Assembly (NCBI RefSeq): GCF_012972705.2
Contig: NZ_JABCSC020000001.1
Span: 868,001-932,000, forward strand
Direction: 5' to 3'
DNA: 64,000 nt
From: Uliginosibacterium aquaticum
GTDB taxonomy: Bacteria; Pseudomonadota; Gammaproteobacteria; Burkholderiales; Rhodocyclaceae
Part shown: positions 38,181 through 47,646 of the stretch, piece after piece
How the letters are laid out: every line of letters starts with the position of its first letter
Numbering within the stretch: position 1 is the first letter of the stretch
The notes under the pieces: model-generated
Databases searched by the model: none
What the model saw: the letters and a program-made list of their open reading frames with translations, nothing else
Told to the model about the DNA's origin: nothing
Program-made: the position numbers and the translations under genes

Positions 38181-39674
38181 TTAGCGCAGCATCTTGTCCA
38201 GATCGCGATTGAGCTGGCGCATGTAATCGCGCTCTGCCTGGCTGCGCTCGGTATCGCCAGAGGCGTTCGCGCTGCGGGCTCTGGACTTGGCTATGGCGGA
38301 GCGGGTCGAGGCCGAGCTGGCTGCCGCGGCGGTTGGCACGACAGGGGCTGACTCTGTTTCGAGCACAGTCGCAGCACTGGTGGGTACTGGTGCTGGCTGC
38401 TCGATGGGGGCTGACTCCAGGGCCCCAGGCTCACTGGCCGCTGCGGCAAGAAGTGGTGCTGGCGCGCTGGTCGGCGCTTCCGGTTCGCTTTGGGTGACGA
38501 TGGGGGCTGCCGGTAGCGGAGACCTTACGCGTGTGAAATGCCAGCCGGCAGCGCTGGCCAGTGTCAGCCCAGCGGCCAGCAATACGAGTATCAGGCGGTT
38601 CTGCGGCCGAGCGGACGGGCGGGGTCGTTGCTCATCCTGATCCACGCGAATGGCCGCTGCCTGGGGTGTTGGAGGCGTGGTGCGCGCCTGTGCCAGTGGT
38701 GTGGCCGGCGGGCTGGCCGGATTACTGCCGGCCATGCCGATCAAGGCGCGCATGGCAGCAACGGAAGGCGGGCGGTCCTCGGCCTTCACCGCTAGGCAGG
38801 CATCAATGCCGCGCAGGAAGGTGTGGCTGTAGCGCCCCGCGGCAAGCTGACTCAGGGGCTCATAACTGTCCTGCACGATGCGGCTGACTGAAGGTGGAGG
38901 CAGCTTGTGCAGGATGGCGTAATAGACCACGGCGGCAAGCGCATAGAGATCGGTCCACGGCCCCTGTTTCATGCCGGGCATTTCGGCGTATTGCTCGATC
39001 GGCGCGTAGCCCGGCTTGAGGATTACGGTGAGGGCTTGGGTCATATCGCTGATCACGCGGCGGGCGGCGCCGAAGTCCAGCAACACCGGGCGGCCATCGC
39101 GCAGGATCATGATGTTGTCCGGTGCGATGTCGCGGTGAAAACATTGCTCGGCGTGAATCAGCTCCAGTGCTTCCATGACCGGTGCCAGCAGGCGTTTGAG
39201 CGTCGCTTCGTCTGGTGGCGCATCAAGGCAGGCGAGTACATCGCGCAAAGTGCGGCCGTCGTAGTAAGGCATGGCCATGTAGGCCGTGCCGTTGGCTTCC
39301 CAGAAGCGATATACCTTGACCAGTGCCGGGTGATCGAAGCGGGCCAACAGGCGCGCTTCATTCACGAAGCTGCGCAGGCCGATGGCAAAGGTTTCGTGAT
39401 GTCGCTCGCTGCGCACCACCACGGCGGCATCGCTGCCACGCGAAGCCAGCGAGGCTGGCATGTACTCCTTGAGCGCCACCTTGCGTTCCAGCGAGTGATC
39501 CTGCGCCAGATAGACGATGCCGAAGCCACCCTCACCGATTAGCCCGATAATTTCGAATTCACCCATGCGGGTGCCGATCGGCAGCGCGTTGTGGGCCGTG
39601 TCGCGGTGCTGTGCGCCGGCGTTGACGGTCTGATTGAGGACGATGGTCTCGTTGTCGGGCGGAGTCTCGGCCAC
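38181..39674 (-). CDS. Membrane-bound Ser/Thr protein kinase
   Basis: 497 residues from GTG 39674; the frame stays open to 40013 but without kinase features. The Hanks-type kinase domain (about 35-300) has [15 protein letters not shown], the catalytic loop HRDIAPDN (in place of HRDLKPxN) and the DFG triad in [10 protein letters not shown], with PGYAPIEQY in the activation region. A membrane helix (about 363-383) follows a Pro-rich stretch. The remaining C-terminus is Ala/Ser/Pro-rich, without PASTA repeats, and ends in a charged helix. It is convergent with the PP2C gene, giving an FHA-phosphatase-kinase set. Confidence 0.93.
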   Translation of the reverse strand: MAETPPDNETIVLNQTVNAGAQHRDTAHNALPIGTRMGEFEIIGLIGEGGFGIVYLAQDHSLERKVALKEYMPASLASRGSDAAVVVRSERHHETFAIGLRSFVNEARLLARFDHPALVKVYRFWEANGTAYMAMPYYDGRTLRDVLACLDAPPDEATLKRLLAPVMEALELIHAEQCFHRDIAPDNIMILRDGRPVLLDFGAARRVISDMTQALTVILKPGYAPIEQYAEMPGMKQGPWTDLYALAAVVYYAILHKLPPPSVSRIVQDSYEPLSQLAAGRYSHTFLRGIDACLAVKAEDRPPSVAAMRALIGMAGSNPASPPATPLAQARTTPPTPQAAAIRVDQDEQRPRPSARPQNRLILVLLAAGLTLASAAGWHFTRVRSPLPAAPIVTQSEPEAPTSAPAPLLAAAASEPGALESAPIEQPAPVPTSAATVLETESAPVVPTAAAASSASTRSAIAKSRARSANASGDTERSQAERDYMRQLNRDLDKMLR

Positions 39675-39828
39675 GTTTGGTTTTCCGTGCAGGGCGGGTG
39701 GGCGGTTTGCCTGCAGTGTATGCCAGCGCAGGGGCGAACACACGACCCGTGGACGGGAGGGCCGGCTTTGCGCCGTCGCCGGATTTGGCCGATCATTGCA
39801 GCCTGTACCCCGTTTCCGCCGTGCTCCG

Positions 39829-40605
39829 ATGCTGATCGTCGTCTCCCCTGCCAAGTCCCTTGATTTCCAGAGCCCTCTGCCTGTTGCCGACTTTACCCAG
39901 CCAGCCTTTCTCGACCAGAGCGCGCAACTGATTGACCTCCTGCGCGAGAAGAGTCCGGCCGAGATCGCGAAGCTGATGACGCTTTCCGATCCCCTCGCGA
40001 CCCTGAATTTCACCCGCTACGCCGAATGGACGAGACCCTTCACGGCGCAGAACGCGCGGCAGGCGATGTTCGCCTTCAATGGCGATGTGTATGAGGGGCT
40101 GGATGCTTACAGTTTCACGCCCGCGCAGATCGCGTTTGCGCAGAAGCATTTCCGCATGCTCTCCGGTCTGTATGGGCTGCTGCGCCCGCTGGATCTGATG
40201 CAGGCCTATCGCCTGGAAATGGGCACCCGGCTCGCCAATCCTGCCGGCAAGGATCTGTATGCGTTCTGGGGAGATACGATCACCACTGCTTTGAATACGG
40301 AGCTGGCGCAGCAGGGCGGCAAGCCTGTATTGCTGAACCTGGCTTCCGAGGAGTACTTCAAATCGGTGCGCCCGAAGCAGCTGGCTGCGCGAGTGATCAC
40401 ACCTGTGTTTGAAGAGCGCAAAGGCGCCGGTTACAAAATCGTCAGCTTCTACGCCAAGCGCGCGCGCGGGCTGATGAGCCGCTTTGCCATCGTCAATGCC
40501 CTGACGGATCCGGACGCGCTCAAGCAGTTCGATGCCGAAGGCTATGTCTTCACGCCTGCGGCATCAGACGCGGATCGCTGGGTGTTCCGGCGTGAAGCGG
40601 CTTGA
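39829..40605 (+). CDS. yaaA: Peroxide stress protein YaaA
   Basis: 258 residues, DUF328 family. It starts [13 protein letters not shown] and contains [49 protein letters not shown] and [13 protein letters not shown], all characteristic of YaaA. The E. coli protein limits DNA and protein damage from hydrogen peroxide by lowering free iron. A longer upstream open frame lacks similarity. A metallocarboxypeptidase gene follows 55 bases later. Confidence 0.95.
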   Translation: MLIVVSPAKSLDFQSPLPVADFTQPAFLDQSAQLIDLLREKSPAEIAKLMTLSDPLATLNFTRYAEWTRPFTAQNARQAMFAFNGDVYEGLDAYSFTPAQIAFAQKHFRMLSGLYGLLRPLDLMQAYRLEMGTRLANPAGKDLYAFWGDTITTALNTELAQQGGKPVLLNLASEEYFKSVRPKQLAARVITPVFEERKGAGYKIVSFYAKRARGLMSRFAIVNALTDPDALKQFDAEGYVFTPAASDADRWVFRREAA

Positions 40606-40660
40606 TTTTGGCATCCGTAGCACCTGCTCCCGACTCACCACTTCCGATCTTCCACTTTCC

Positions 40661-41785
40661 ATGATTCACATCAGCAGCCAGTTTGACAGCGGCAACATCG
40701 AAGTCCTTGATGCTGCCAATCCCGCCGATATCCGTCTGGCCATTCGCCCCGATGCGGGCGGCCAGTTCCTGCAGTGGTTCCACTTCCGCCTGCACGGTGT
40801 GCGTGGAGTGCCGCTGCGATTGGTCATCGAAAATGCCGGTGCATGCAGTTATGCCGATGGCTGGCATGGTTACCAGTGTGCTGCGAGTTATGACCGTGCG
40901 GACTGGTTCCGCATTGCCGACACGAGCTATGACGGAGAGCAGCTGGTCATCGAATTCACGCCGCAGCATGACACTGTGTGGCTCGCTTATTTCGAGCCCT
41001 ATTCACAGGAGCGCCGGCTGGATTTTCTAGGGCGTTGCTCAGCTTCGCCGCTGGTGCTGCTCGAATGTATCGGCACCAGTCTGCAGGGACGCGACCTGGA
41101 TCTGCTGCACATCGGAACGGGGCCCAGGAGCGTGTGGCTGCAGGCGCGCCAGCATCCAGGCGAGAGCATGGCAGAGTGGTTCATGGAGGGGTTCATCAGC
41201 CGCCTGCTTGATCCAGCCGATCCGGTGGCGCGCGAGCTGCGCAGCCGGGCGTGCTTCCATCTGATTCCGAATATCAACCCGGATGGCAGCGCATTAGGGC
41301 ATTTGCGCAGCAATGCGGCCGGCGTGAACCTGAATCGTGAGTGGCATGCGCCGACGCTTGAGCGCAGCCCGGAGGTATGGCATGCGCAGCGTGCGATGAA
41401 GAAGCGTGGAGCGGATCTTTTTCTCGATATTCACGGCGACGAGACCCTGCCTTACGTTTTCATCGATGGCAGTCACATGGTGCCGGGCTATGGGGCACGC
41501 AATCTGGAGTTGCAGGCGGCTTTCCTGGCGAATCTAAAGCGCGTGAGCCCGGATTTTCAGACTGAGCATGGTTACTCCGACGACCGCTTTACCGACGAGA
41601 TGATGACGTTGTGCTCGAAGTGGGCCGCAACCACTTTCGGTTGCGTCGCCCTGACGCTGGAAATGCCATTCAAGGACAATGCCAATGCGCCGGACTCGCG
41701 CACCGGCTGGAATGGCGCACGTAGTCAGCGCCTCGGCGCCGCTTTCCTGAACCCGGTGCTGGAGCATCTCCGGGGGCTGGGCTGA
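40661..41785 (+). CDS. M14-family zinc metallocarboxypeptidase, cytosolic type
   Basis: 374 residues with an N-terminal beta domain (about 1-125; WFHFRLHGVRG, WFRIADTSYDGE) typical of cytosolic carboxypeptidase-like M14 enzymes. The catalytic domain follows, with zinc ligands in RQHPGES (HxxE) and DIHGDE, the NxNPDG segment NINPDGSALGHLRSNAAGVNLNREW, and the general-base Glu in TLEMPF. No signal peptide is present, so it acts in the cytoplasm. Substrates of the bacterial members are mostly unknown. The ATG at 40661 begins the typical N-terminal domain; no strong Shine-Dalgarno sequence is seen. Confidence 0.9.
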   Translation: MIHISSQFDSGNIEVLDAANPADIRLAIRPDAGGQFLQWFHFRLHGVRGVPLRLVIENAGACSYADGWHGYQCAASYDRADWFRIADTSYDGEQLVIEFTPQHDTVWLAYFEPYSQERRLDFLGRCSASPLVLLECIGTSLQGRDLDLLHIGTGPRSVWLQARQHPGESMAEWFMEGFISRLLDPADPVARELRSRACFHLIPNINPDGSALGHLRSNAAGVNLNREWHAPTLERSPEVWHAQRAMKKRGADLFLDIHGDETLPYVFIDGSHMVPGYGARNLELQAAFLANLKRVSPDFQTEHGYSDDRFTDEMMTLCSKWAATTFGCVALTLEMPFKDNANAPDSRTGWNGARSQRLGAAFLNPVLEHLRGLG

Positions 41786-41878
41786 ACGGCCAATCCGGCA
41801 GCCTGAATATCCGCTGCGTTCCGGATTTGATCCTGCGCCTTGATTTTGCGCTGCAGCAAGACCAGCATTCAAGCCCCC

Positions 41879-41900
41879 GCCGGCAACGGGTGTTGCCGGC
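41879..41900 (+). promoter_or_regulatory. Stem-loop upstream of carbonic anhydrase gene
   Basis: GCCGGCAAC (41879-41887), loop GGGT, GTTGCCGGC (41892-41900), 27 bases before the ATG. A short T-rich stretch (TCGTGTTTTG) follows. It could be a terminator for the peptidase gene or a leader hairpin. Confidence 0.5.
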
Positions 41901-41927
41901 ACAGGTCGTGTTTTGAAAAGGAAGCTG

Positions 41928-42677
41928 ATGATGAAAAAAGCTTGGATCAAGTCTGCCAGCGCGCTGGCAATGCTGCTGTCTGCCCCGCTCTGCATGGCGG
42001 CTGAAGCTGTGCATTGGGCCTATGACGGTGAGGCGGCTCCCGCTCACTGGGGCGAGCTGGCGCCCGAGTTTGCGGCCTGTGGTGCGGGCAAGAACCAGTC
42101 GCCGGTGAACGTGAGCGGCGAGCTGAAAGCGGCTTTGCCGAAACTGCGCTTCAGCTATACGACAGCCGTCACCGAGGTGCTCAACAACGGTCATACGATC
42201 CAGGCCAATTTTGCGCCGGGCAGCACGCTTCGCCTCGGCGATCACAGCTTCGAGCTCAAGCAGGTACATTTTCATGCCCCCAGCGAAAACACCATTCACG
42301 GCAAGCAATTTCCGCTTGAGGGTCACCTCGTCCATCAGGACCAGGACGGCAGGCTTGCCGTAGTAGCCGTGATGTTCAAGCCGGGCAAGGCACAGAGCGG
42401 ACTGGCGCGGATCTGGCAGCAGATGCCGGAGGCTGCAAATACCAAGCAGGCCTTTGATGGCAAGCTGCTTGCAGGGGAGCTGCTGCCGCGCAAACGCGAT
42501 TACTACTACTTCAGCGGCTCGCTGACGACGCCACCGTGCAGTGAAGGCGTGTCATGGATCGTGCTGAAGCAGGCGGTGGAAAGCTCGGATGAGCAGGTGA
42601 GCCACTTCTCGCATGTCATGCATCACCCAAACAACCGTCCGGTGCAGCCGCTCAACTCACGCATTGTGATCAACTGA
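41928..42677 (+). CDS. Periplasmic alpha-carbonic anhydrase
   Basis: 249 residues. The start ATG 41928 has AAGGA seven bases upstream. A signal peptide (about 1-23, cleavage after CMA) exports it. Alpha-class marks include WAYDG, CGAGKNQSPVN, the three zinc His in QVHFHAPSEN and EGHLVHQ, TTPPCSEGVSW and NNRPVQPLNSR. A disulphide between the two mature Cys is likely. It interconverts CO2 and bicarbonate in the periplasm. Confidence 0.96.
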   Translation: MMKKAWIKSASALAMLLSAPLCMAAEAVHWAYDGEAAPAHWGELAPEFAACGAGKNQSPVNVSGELKAALPKLRFSYTTAVTEVLNNGHTIQANFAPGSTLRLGDHSFELKQVHFHAPSENTIHGKQFPLEGHLVHQDQDGRLAVVAVMFKPGKAQSGLARIWQQMPEAANTKQAFDGKLLAGELLPRKRDYYYFSGSLTTPPCSEGVSWIVLKQAVESSDEQVSHFSHVMHHPNNRPVQPLNSRIVIN

Positions 42678-42694
42678 GGCGAATGCTGTCCATG

Positions 42695-42724
42695 AAAAAA
42701 GCCGACCTGCGGGTCGGCTTTTTT
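42695..42724. terminator. Bidirectional terminator between carbonic anhydrase and DUF1015 genes
   Basis: AAAAAAGCCGACC, TGC, GGGTCGGCTTTTTT: strong stem with A and T runs on both sides, between convergent genes. Confidence 0.93.
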
Positions 42725-42740
42725 GCGTCTGTTGCGTGTT

Positions 42741-43979
42741 TCAGTCGATTGCGTGTGAGGCCATGCCATCGGCCAGCTTCGGTTCGAACCAGGTCGACTT
42801 CGGCGGCATCACCTGACCAGCGTCTGCGACTGACATCAGGTCGTTCATGGTGGTGGCACACATCGCGAAGGCTACGGCCATCTCGCCGCTATTGACGCGC
42901 TTTTCGAGCTCCGGCAGGCCACGGATGCCGCCGACGAAATCGATGCGCTTGTCACGGCGCAGATCGGCGATACCCAGGATCGGGGTCAGAATGTGGGCGG
43001 TGAGCAGGCTCACGTCCAGGCGCTCGACCGGATCGGCAGGGATCAGTTCGGGCTTCACCTTGAGCTGGTACCACTGGCCGGCCAGATACATACCGACTTC
43101 CCCGTGTGCTGCCGGCTTCACCGGCGCAGTAGAAGGCGTCACGCTGTAGGCGGCTGCTATCTTCGCCAGCAACTCGTCCTTCGAGAGGCCGTTCAGATCG
43201 CAGACGACGCGGTTGTAATCCATGATCTTCAGCGCATGGGCCGGGAAAATCACGGAGAGGAAGTAGTTGTAGGGCTCGTCCCCGGTGTGATGCGGGTTGG
43301 CTGAACGACGCGAGGCAGCGACGCGCGAGGCAGCTGCCGAGCGGTGGTGACCATCGGCAATGTAGAGCGCGGGCAGGGCATCGAAGCTCTTGTTCAACTG
43401 CGTGATGGTCGCGTCATCACGTACCACCCACAGGGTGTGGCGGATGCCGTCATCGGCGGTGGCGTCAGCATCCGGCGTGCCGGCGATGGTGGCCGTCAGC
43501 ACGGCGTCAATGGCGGGGGCGTCCGGATAGGCCAGGAAGACCGGGCCAGTCTGGGCGTTGAGGGCCTCGATCTGGCGCACGCGATCGTCTTCCTTGTCCG
43601 GACGGGTGAATTCATGGCGCTTGATGCGGCCATTGTCGTACTCGATCACCGAGGCTGCGGCGACGATGCCGGTCTGCACATGGTTGCCCATGATGATGCG
43701 ATAGACGTAGTAGCAGGCCTTGTCGTCGCGGGTGATGACGCCGGCGTCGAGCATCTTCTGCATGTTTTCGGCAGCCTTGGCATATACCGCGGGCGAGTAG
43801 ATGTCGGTGCCGGCAGGCAGGTCGATCTCTGGCTTTGAAATGTGCAGGAAGCTCCACGGCTTGCCGGCGGCGCGCTCGATGGCCTCCGACGACGAGAGTA
43901 CGTCGTAGGGCGGGGCGATGATCTCGGCGGCACGGCCGGCGGCCGGACGAAGGGCCTTGAAGGGGGTGACCAGACTCAT
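42741..43979 (-). CDS. DUF1015 family protein
   Basis: 412 residues. It begins SLVTPFKALRPAAGRAAEIIAPPYDVLS, the family signature, and has the conserved ADGHHRSAAA segment near residue 210 and NYFLSVIFPAHALKIMDYNRVV. The biochemical role of the family is not established; the conserved His pair and phosphate-binding-like motifs suggest an enzyme related to serine kinase SbnI. It sits 30 bases downstream of the DAHP synthase gene on the same strand. Confidence 0.88.
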   Translation of the reverse strand: MSLVTPFKALRPAAGRAAEIIAPPYDVLSSSEAIERAAGKPWSFLHISKPEIDLPAGTDIYSPAVYAKAAENMQKMLDAGVITRDDKACYYVYRIIMGNHVQTGIVAAASVIEYDNGRIKRHEFTRPDKEDDRVRQIEALNAQTGPVFLAYPDAPAIDAVLTATIAGTPDADATADDGIRHTLWVVRDDATITQLNKSFDALPALYIADGHHRSAAASRVAASRRSANPHHTGDEPYNYFLSVIFPAHALKIMDYNRVVCDLNGLSKDELLAKIAAAYSVTPSTAPVKPAAHGEVGMYLAGQWYQLKVKPELIPADPVERLDVSLLTAHILTPILGIADLRRDKRIDFVGGIRGLPELEKRVNSGEMAVAFAMCATTMNDLMSVADAGQVMPPKSTWFEPKLADGMASHAID

Positions 43980-44009
43980 GGTTCTGCCTTTTTCAGGAAA
44001 GAGAGGGAA

Positions 44010-45083
44010 TCAGGATTGGCGCTGGGCGACCGTGTCACGCAGCGCAGTGCGGGCTTCACGCAGCATCTGTGCGGTGGTATCCCAGGCGACACAGCCATCG
44101 GTGACCGAGCAGCCGTAGCGGAGTTCTGCGAGGTTCTTCGGAATCGACTGGTTACCCGCTTCGATGAAACTTTCAATCATCACGCCGACGATGGACTGGT
44201 TGCCGGCCCGGATTTGACCAACCACGTCCTTCATCACTAGCGGCTGCAATTCAGGCTTTTTCCATGAGTTGGCGTGCGAACAGTCGATCACGATGTTGGC
44301 CGGCAGCTTGGCCTTGGCCATGGCCTGTTCGGCCAGCGACACGGAGACCGTGTCGTAGTTCGGGCGGCCACCGCCACCGCGCAGCACGACGTGGCTGTAG
44401 CGGTTGCCGCGGGTGCGTACGATACAGGTTTCGCCCGCATCATTTACGCCGAGGAAGCTGTGCGGCTGCGAGGCCGACAGGCAGCCATTCACGGCGGCGT
44501 CGAGCGAGCCATCGGTACCATTCTTGAAGCCTACCGGCGAGGAAAGACCGGAAGCGATCTCGCGGTGCGTCTGCGATTCAGTGGTACGGGCGCCGATGGC
44601 GGCCCAGGAGAGCAGGTCGCCGTAGTACTGCGGGGCGATTGGGTCCAGTGTCTCGGAAGCTGCAGGCAGGCCCAGTTCGGCGATGTCGAGCAGGAACTTG
44701 CGGCCACGCTCCATGCCTTCCTCTATGTGGAAGGAGTCGTCCATGCGCGGATCGTTGATGAAACCTTTCCAGCCCACGGTGGTGCGCGGCTTTTCGAAAT
44801 ACACCCGCATCACCACGCAGAGCGTGTCGGCCACTTCGTCGGCCAGCGCCTTGAGGCGGCGAGCATAGTCCAGACCGGCGACCGGATCATGGATCGAGCA
44901 GGGGCCCACGATTACCATCGGGCGCGGATCTTTGCGATCCAGAATGGCCTTGATGGTGGCACGCCCTGATTCGACCGAAGCCGCTGCGGCATCGGAGAGC
45001 GGCACACGGGCCTTGATCTCGCCCGGCGAGGGCATGTGATCGAAGGAGACGACGTTCAGATTTTCAGTAGACGCGTGAGTCAT
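44010..45083 (-). CDS. aroG: 3-deoxy-7-phosphoheptulonate (DAHP) synthase, class I
   Basis: 357 residues. First enzyme of the shikimate pathway, joining phosphoenolpyruvate and erythrose 4-phosphate. Motifs: VIVGPCSIHDP, RVYFEKPRTTVGWKGFINDP, ASETLDPIAPQYYGDLLSWAAIGARTTESQ, GFKNGTDG, DCSHANS (metal and substrate residues) and IESFIEAGNQ. The N-terminal extension allows allosteric control by an aromatic amino acid, but which one cannot be read, so AroG versus AroF or AroH is not certain. An rpmG terminator lies 24 bases before the start. Confidence 0.95.
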   Translation of the reverse strand: MTHASTENLNVVSFDHMPSPGEIKARVPLSDAAAASVESGRATIKAILDRKDPRPMVIVGPCSIHDPVAGLDYARRLKALADEVADTLCVVMRVYFEKPRTTVGWKGFINDPRMDDSFHIEEGMERGRKFLLDIAELGLPAASETLDPIAPQYYGDLLSWAAIGARTTESQTHREIASGLSSPVGFKNGTDGSLDAAVNGCLSASQPHSFLGVNDAGETCIVRTRGNRYSHVVLRGGGGRPNYDTVSVSLAEQAMAKAKLPANIVIDCSHANSWKKPELQPLVMKDVVGQIRAGNQSIVGVMIESFIEAGNQSIPKNLAELRYGCSVTDGCVAWDTTAQMLREARTALRDTVAQRQS

Positions 45084-45106
45084 TTCGGAGAGCCTGTATC
45101 GAAACG

Positions 45107-45131
45107 CAAAAGCCCGCAGGAGCGGGCTTTC
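45107..45131 (-). terminator. Terminator after rpmBG operon
   Basis: On the minus strand: AAAGCCCGC, TCCT, GCGGGCTTTT. It lies about 60 bases after the rpmG stop and about 24 bases upstream of the aroG start, so it could also modulate read-through into aroG. Confidence 0.8.
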
Positions 45132-45191
45132 GGGTACAGCAGGTCGGAACCAGCCAGAGTGCGAGGGTGCGGGCCGCGCCGCACACAGCGC

Positions 45192-45359
45192 TTACTTGAG
45201 CTTGGTTTCCTTGTAAATCACGTGCTTGCGAACCACCGGGTCGTACTTGCTGAATTCCAGCTTGCCCGGGGTGGTGCGCTTGTTCTTGTTGGTGGTGTAG
45301 AAGTGGCCGGTACCCGCAGTGGATTCCAGTTTGATCTTTTCGCGACCGCCTTTAGCCAT
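45192..45359 (-). CDS. rpmG: 50S ribosomal protein L33
   Basis: 55 residues: [18 protein letters not shown] at the N-terminus, then [17 protein letters not shown] and [18 protein letters not shown], a full-length L33. No zinc CxxC pairs, so it is the C-minus form, which does not need zinc. It lies 37 bases downstream of rpmB, the conserved order. Confidence 0.97.
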   Translation of the reverse strand: MAKGGREKIKLESTAGTGHFYTTNKNKRTTPGKLEFSKYDPVVRKHVIYKETKLK

Positions 45360-45396
45360 TTTTAATCTCCGCTATTTCTATGAGTCGTGGTGGCGA

Positions 45397-45633
45397 TCAG
45401 AACTTCTCGCCGCGAGCACGCAGCTCGGACAGCACGACGTCGATGCCCTTCTTGTCGATGGTGCGCAGACCGGCGTTCGAGACGCGCAGGCTGACCCAGC
45501 GATTTTCTGCTTCGACCCAGAAGCGGCGATTCTGCAGGTTCGGCAGGAAACGACGCTTGGTCTTGATGTTGGAGTGGGAAACGTTGTTTCCGACCATCGG
45601 GCCCTTGCCCGTAACTTGACAAACTCGAGACAT
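45397..45633 (-). CDS. rpmB: 50S ribosomal protein L28
   Basis: 78 residues with the canonical start [20 protein letters not shown], then [18 protein letters not shown] and [19 protein letters not shown]. Full length, C-minus type. First gene of rpmB-rpmG, with a good sigma-70 promoter upstream. Confidence 0.98.
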   Translation of the reverse strand: MSRVCQVTGKGPMVGNNVSHSNIKTKRRFLPNLQNRRFWVEAENRWVSLRVSNAGLRTIDKKGIDVVLSELRARGEKF

Positions 45634-45668
45634 ATCTCGCTCCGGTAACTGGTTCCGTAAAGCACGCG

Positions 45669-45698
45669 AGTATAGCCTGAAAATCAGGCAGAGCTCAA
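45669..45698 (-). promoter_or_regulatory. Sigma-70 promoter of rpmBG
   Basis: On the minus strand, TTGAGC (45698-45693), 18-base spacer, TATACT (45674-45669), about 36 bases before ATG 45633. The spacer contains an inverted repeat CCTGA-TTT-TCAGG that could bind a regulator. Confidence 0.65.
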
Positions 45699-45722
45699 GC
45701 CCGCGCGCTGGAAAGACCGCAA

Positions 45723-46400
45723 CTATAACAGGCCACGCTCGGCAAAGGAAAGCGGCGTTGCGTTTCCGGCCACGATGAAGTGGTCCAGTACCCGCACATC
45801 TACCAGTGCCAGAGCCTGTTTCAGCGCATTGGTCAGCAACTCGTCGGCACGGCTGGCTTCCATGACACCGGAAGGATGGTTGTGCGCCAGGATGACGGCG
45901 GCGGCATTGTGAGCCAGCGCGAGTTTCACGACTTCACGTGGGTATACGGAGGTTTGCGTCAGGGTTCCCCGGAAAAGTTCGCGCGCTTCGATGAGCTGGT
46001 TCTGCGCGTCGAGAAGTAGCACCATGAAGACCTCGTGAGGTAGGTGGGCGAGTTTCAAACGCAGCCAGTCACGCACTGCGCCGGGCGAGCCGAGTACATC
46101 ACGGCTGCGCAAGGTTTCGTCCAGCGCGCGCCGTGCCATTTCCAGAACGGCCTGCAACTGAGCGAATTTTGCTTCACCCATGCCGTGGAAGGCCTTGAAC
46201 TCGGGCAGCGGGGCATTGAACAGGCGGCTCAGGCTGCCGAAATGGGCAATCAGGTCACGCGCCAGATCCACCGCGCTCTTGCCGCGCACACCTACGCGCA
46301 GGAAGATTGCCAGCAGTTCGGCATCGGACAGTACGGCCGCGCCATGGCCCAGCAGGCGTTCGCGCGGGCGTTCTTCTTCGGGCCAGTCAGTGATTGCCAT
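45723..46400 (-). CDS. radC: RadC family JAB/MPN domain protein
   Basis: 225 residues. N-terminal helix-hairpin-helix segment ([38 protein letters not shown]) and C-terminal JAMM-like metal site with E, then HNHPSG and D ([21 protein letters not shown]). The family was named for repair, but its actual activity is uncertain. It is divergent from coaBC with 57 bases between the starts. Confidence 0.95.
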   Translation of the reverse strand: MAITDWPEEERPRERLLGHGAAVLSDAELLAIFLRVGVRGKSAVDLARDLIAHFGSLSRLFNAPLPEFKAFHGMGEAKFAQLQAVLEMARRALDETLRSRDVLGSPGAVRDWLRLKLAHLPHEVFMVLLLDAQNQLIEARELFRGTLTQTSVYPREVVKLALAHNAAAVILAHNHPSGVMEASRADELLTNALKQALALVDVRVLDHFIVAGNATPLSFAERGLL

Positions 46401-46457
46401 GGTGCTTGCGGGATAGAATTACGGACTGCGGGATTCTTACCTTTTCGGAACTGGGGC

Positions 46458-47645
46458 ATGACTGAACTCTCGGGCAAGACCATCGTGCTGGGCGTTTCCG
46501 GCGGTATCGCGGCCTACAAAGCGGCTGAGCTCACGCGCCTGCTGATCAAGGCCGGCGCGCGAGTGCATGTGGTGATGACGGAAAACGGCGCGCGCTTTGT
46601 CACGCCGACCACCTTTCAGGCGCTTTCCGGCAATCCGGTGTGGACCGATCCCTGGGACGATCGCCGCGCTAACAACATGAGCCATATTGATCTGACGCGC
46701 TCGGCCGATGCCCTGCTGATCGCGCCGGCCACGGCCAATACGCTGGCGAAGATCGCCAACGGGCTGGCGGATGATCTATTGTCGACGCTGGCTCTGGCGC
46801 GCGCCTGTCCGCTGCTGGTGGCACCGGCCATGAACAAACAGATGTGGGGCAATCCGGCCACGCAACGCAATGTGAATCAGTTGCGCGCCGATGGCGTTGG
46901 CATCATCGGTCCGGATGCCGGCGAGCAGGCTTGCGGTGAGGTGGGTGAAGGGCGCATGACTGAGCCTGAAACCATTGTTGAAGCTCTGATTAGCGCCCTG
47001 CAGGCCAAGCCGCTGGCCGGCCATACAGTGCTGATGACGGCCGGGCCGACTTACGAGCCGATCGATCCGGTGCGCGGCATCACCAATATCTCCTCCGGCA
47101 AGATGGGCTATGCGCTGGCGCGTGCGCTGGCGCTGGCGGGAGCGAAGGTGCAGTTGATCAGTGGCCCGGTGGCCTTGCCGGTGCCGTATGGGGTGGAGCG
47201 CATCGATGTGCAGACCGCGCGTGAAATGCATCAGGCCGTGATGCAGCGCGTCGGGCAGGCGCGGATCTTCATCGGTGTGGCGGCGGTGGCAGATTTTCGC
47301 CCCCTGGATGTGGCTGCCGACAAGATTAAGAAGACGGGTGATGGCCTGACCCTCAACCTTACCCGCAATCCGGACATCCTGGCCGAGGTGGCCTCGTTGC
47401 CGGCCGCCCCATTCTGTGTCGGCTTTGCGGCTGAGAGCCAGAATCTGGACACCTACGCCAGTGGCAAACTCCAGGCCAAACGCCTGCAACTGGTGGTGGG
47501 CAATCTGGTGCAGGATGGCATGGGCGGCGACACCAATCAGGTGGTGCTGTTTGACGCAGCCGGCTCGCACCCCTTGCCGCGTGCCAGCAAGACTGAGGTG
47601 GCTACCGGTATCGTGGCGCATCTGGCGAAGATGCTGGAAGTCTGA
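46458..47645 (+). CDS. coaBC: Bifunctional phosphopantothenoylcysteine decarboxylase/phosphopantothenate-cysteine ligase
   Basis: 395 residues, coenzyme A synthesis. The CoaC flavoprotein part (1-190) begins KTIVLGVSGGIAAYKAAEL and has the active-site His in NNMSHIDL, TANTLAKIANGLADDLLST and APAMNKQMW. The CoaB ligase part (190-395) has TAGPTYEPIDPVRGITNISSGKMGYALA, VAAVADFRP and the KIKK loop. The ATG at 46458 was chosen; the upstream frame is the shadow of radC. It overlaps no gene and is followed one base later by a tautomerase gene. Confidence 0.97.
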   Translation: MTELSGKTIVLGVSGGIAAYKAAELTRLLIKAGARVHVVMTENGARFVTPTTFQALSGNPVWTDPWDDRRANNMSHIDLTRSADALLIAPATANTLAKIANGLADDLLSTLALARACPLLVAPAMNKQMWGNPATQRNVNQLRADGVGIIGPDAGEQACGEVGEGRMTEPETIVEALISALQAKPLAGHTVLMTAGPTYEPIDPVRGITNISSGKMGYALARALALAGAKVQLISGPVALPVPYGVERIDVQTAREMHQAVMQRVGQARIFIGVAAVADFRPLDVAADKIKKTGDGLTLNLTRNPDILAEVASLPAAPFCVGFAAESQNLDTYASGKLQAKRLQLVVGNLVQDGMGGDTNQVVLFDAAGSHPLPRASKTEVATGIVAHLAKMLEV

Positions 47646-47646
47646 G

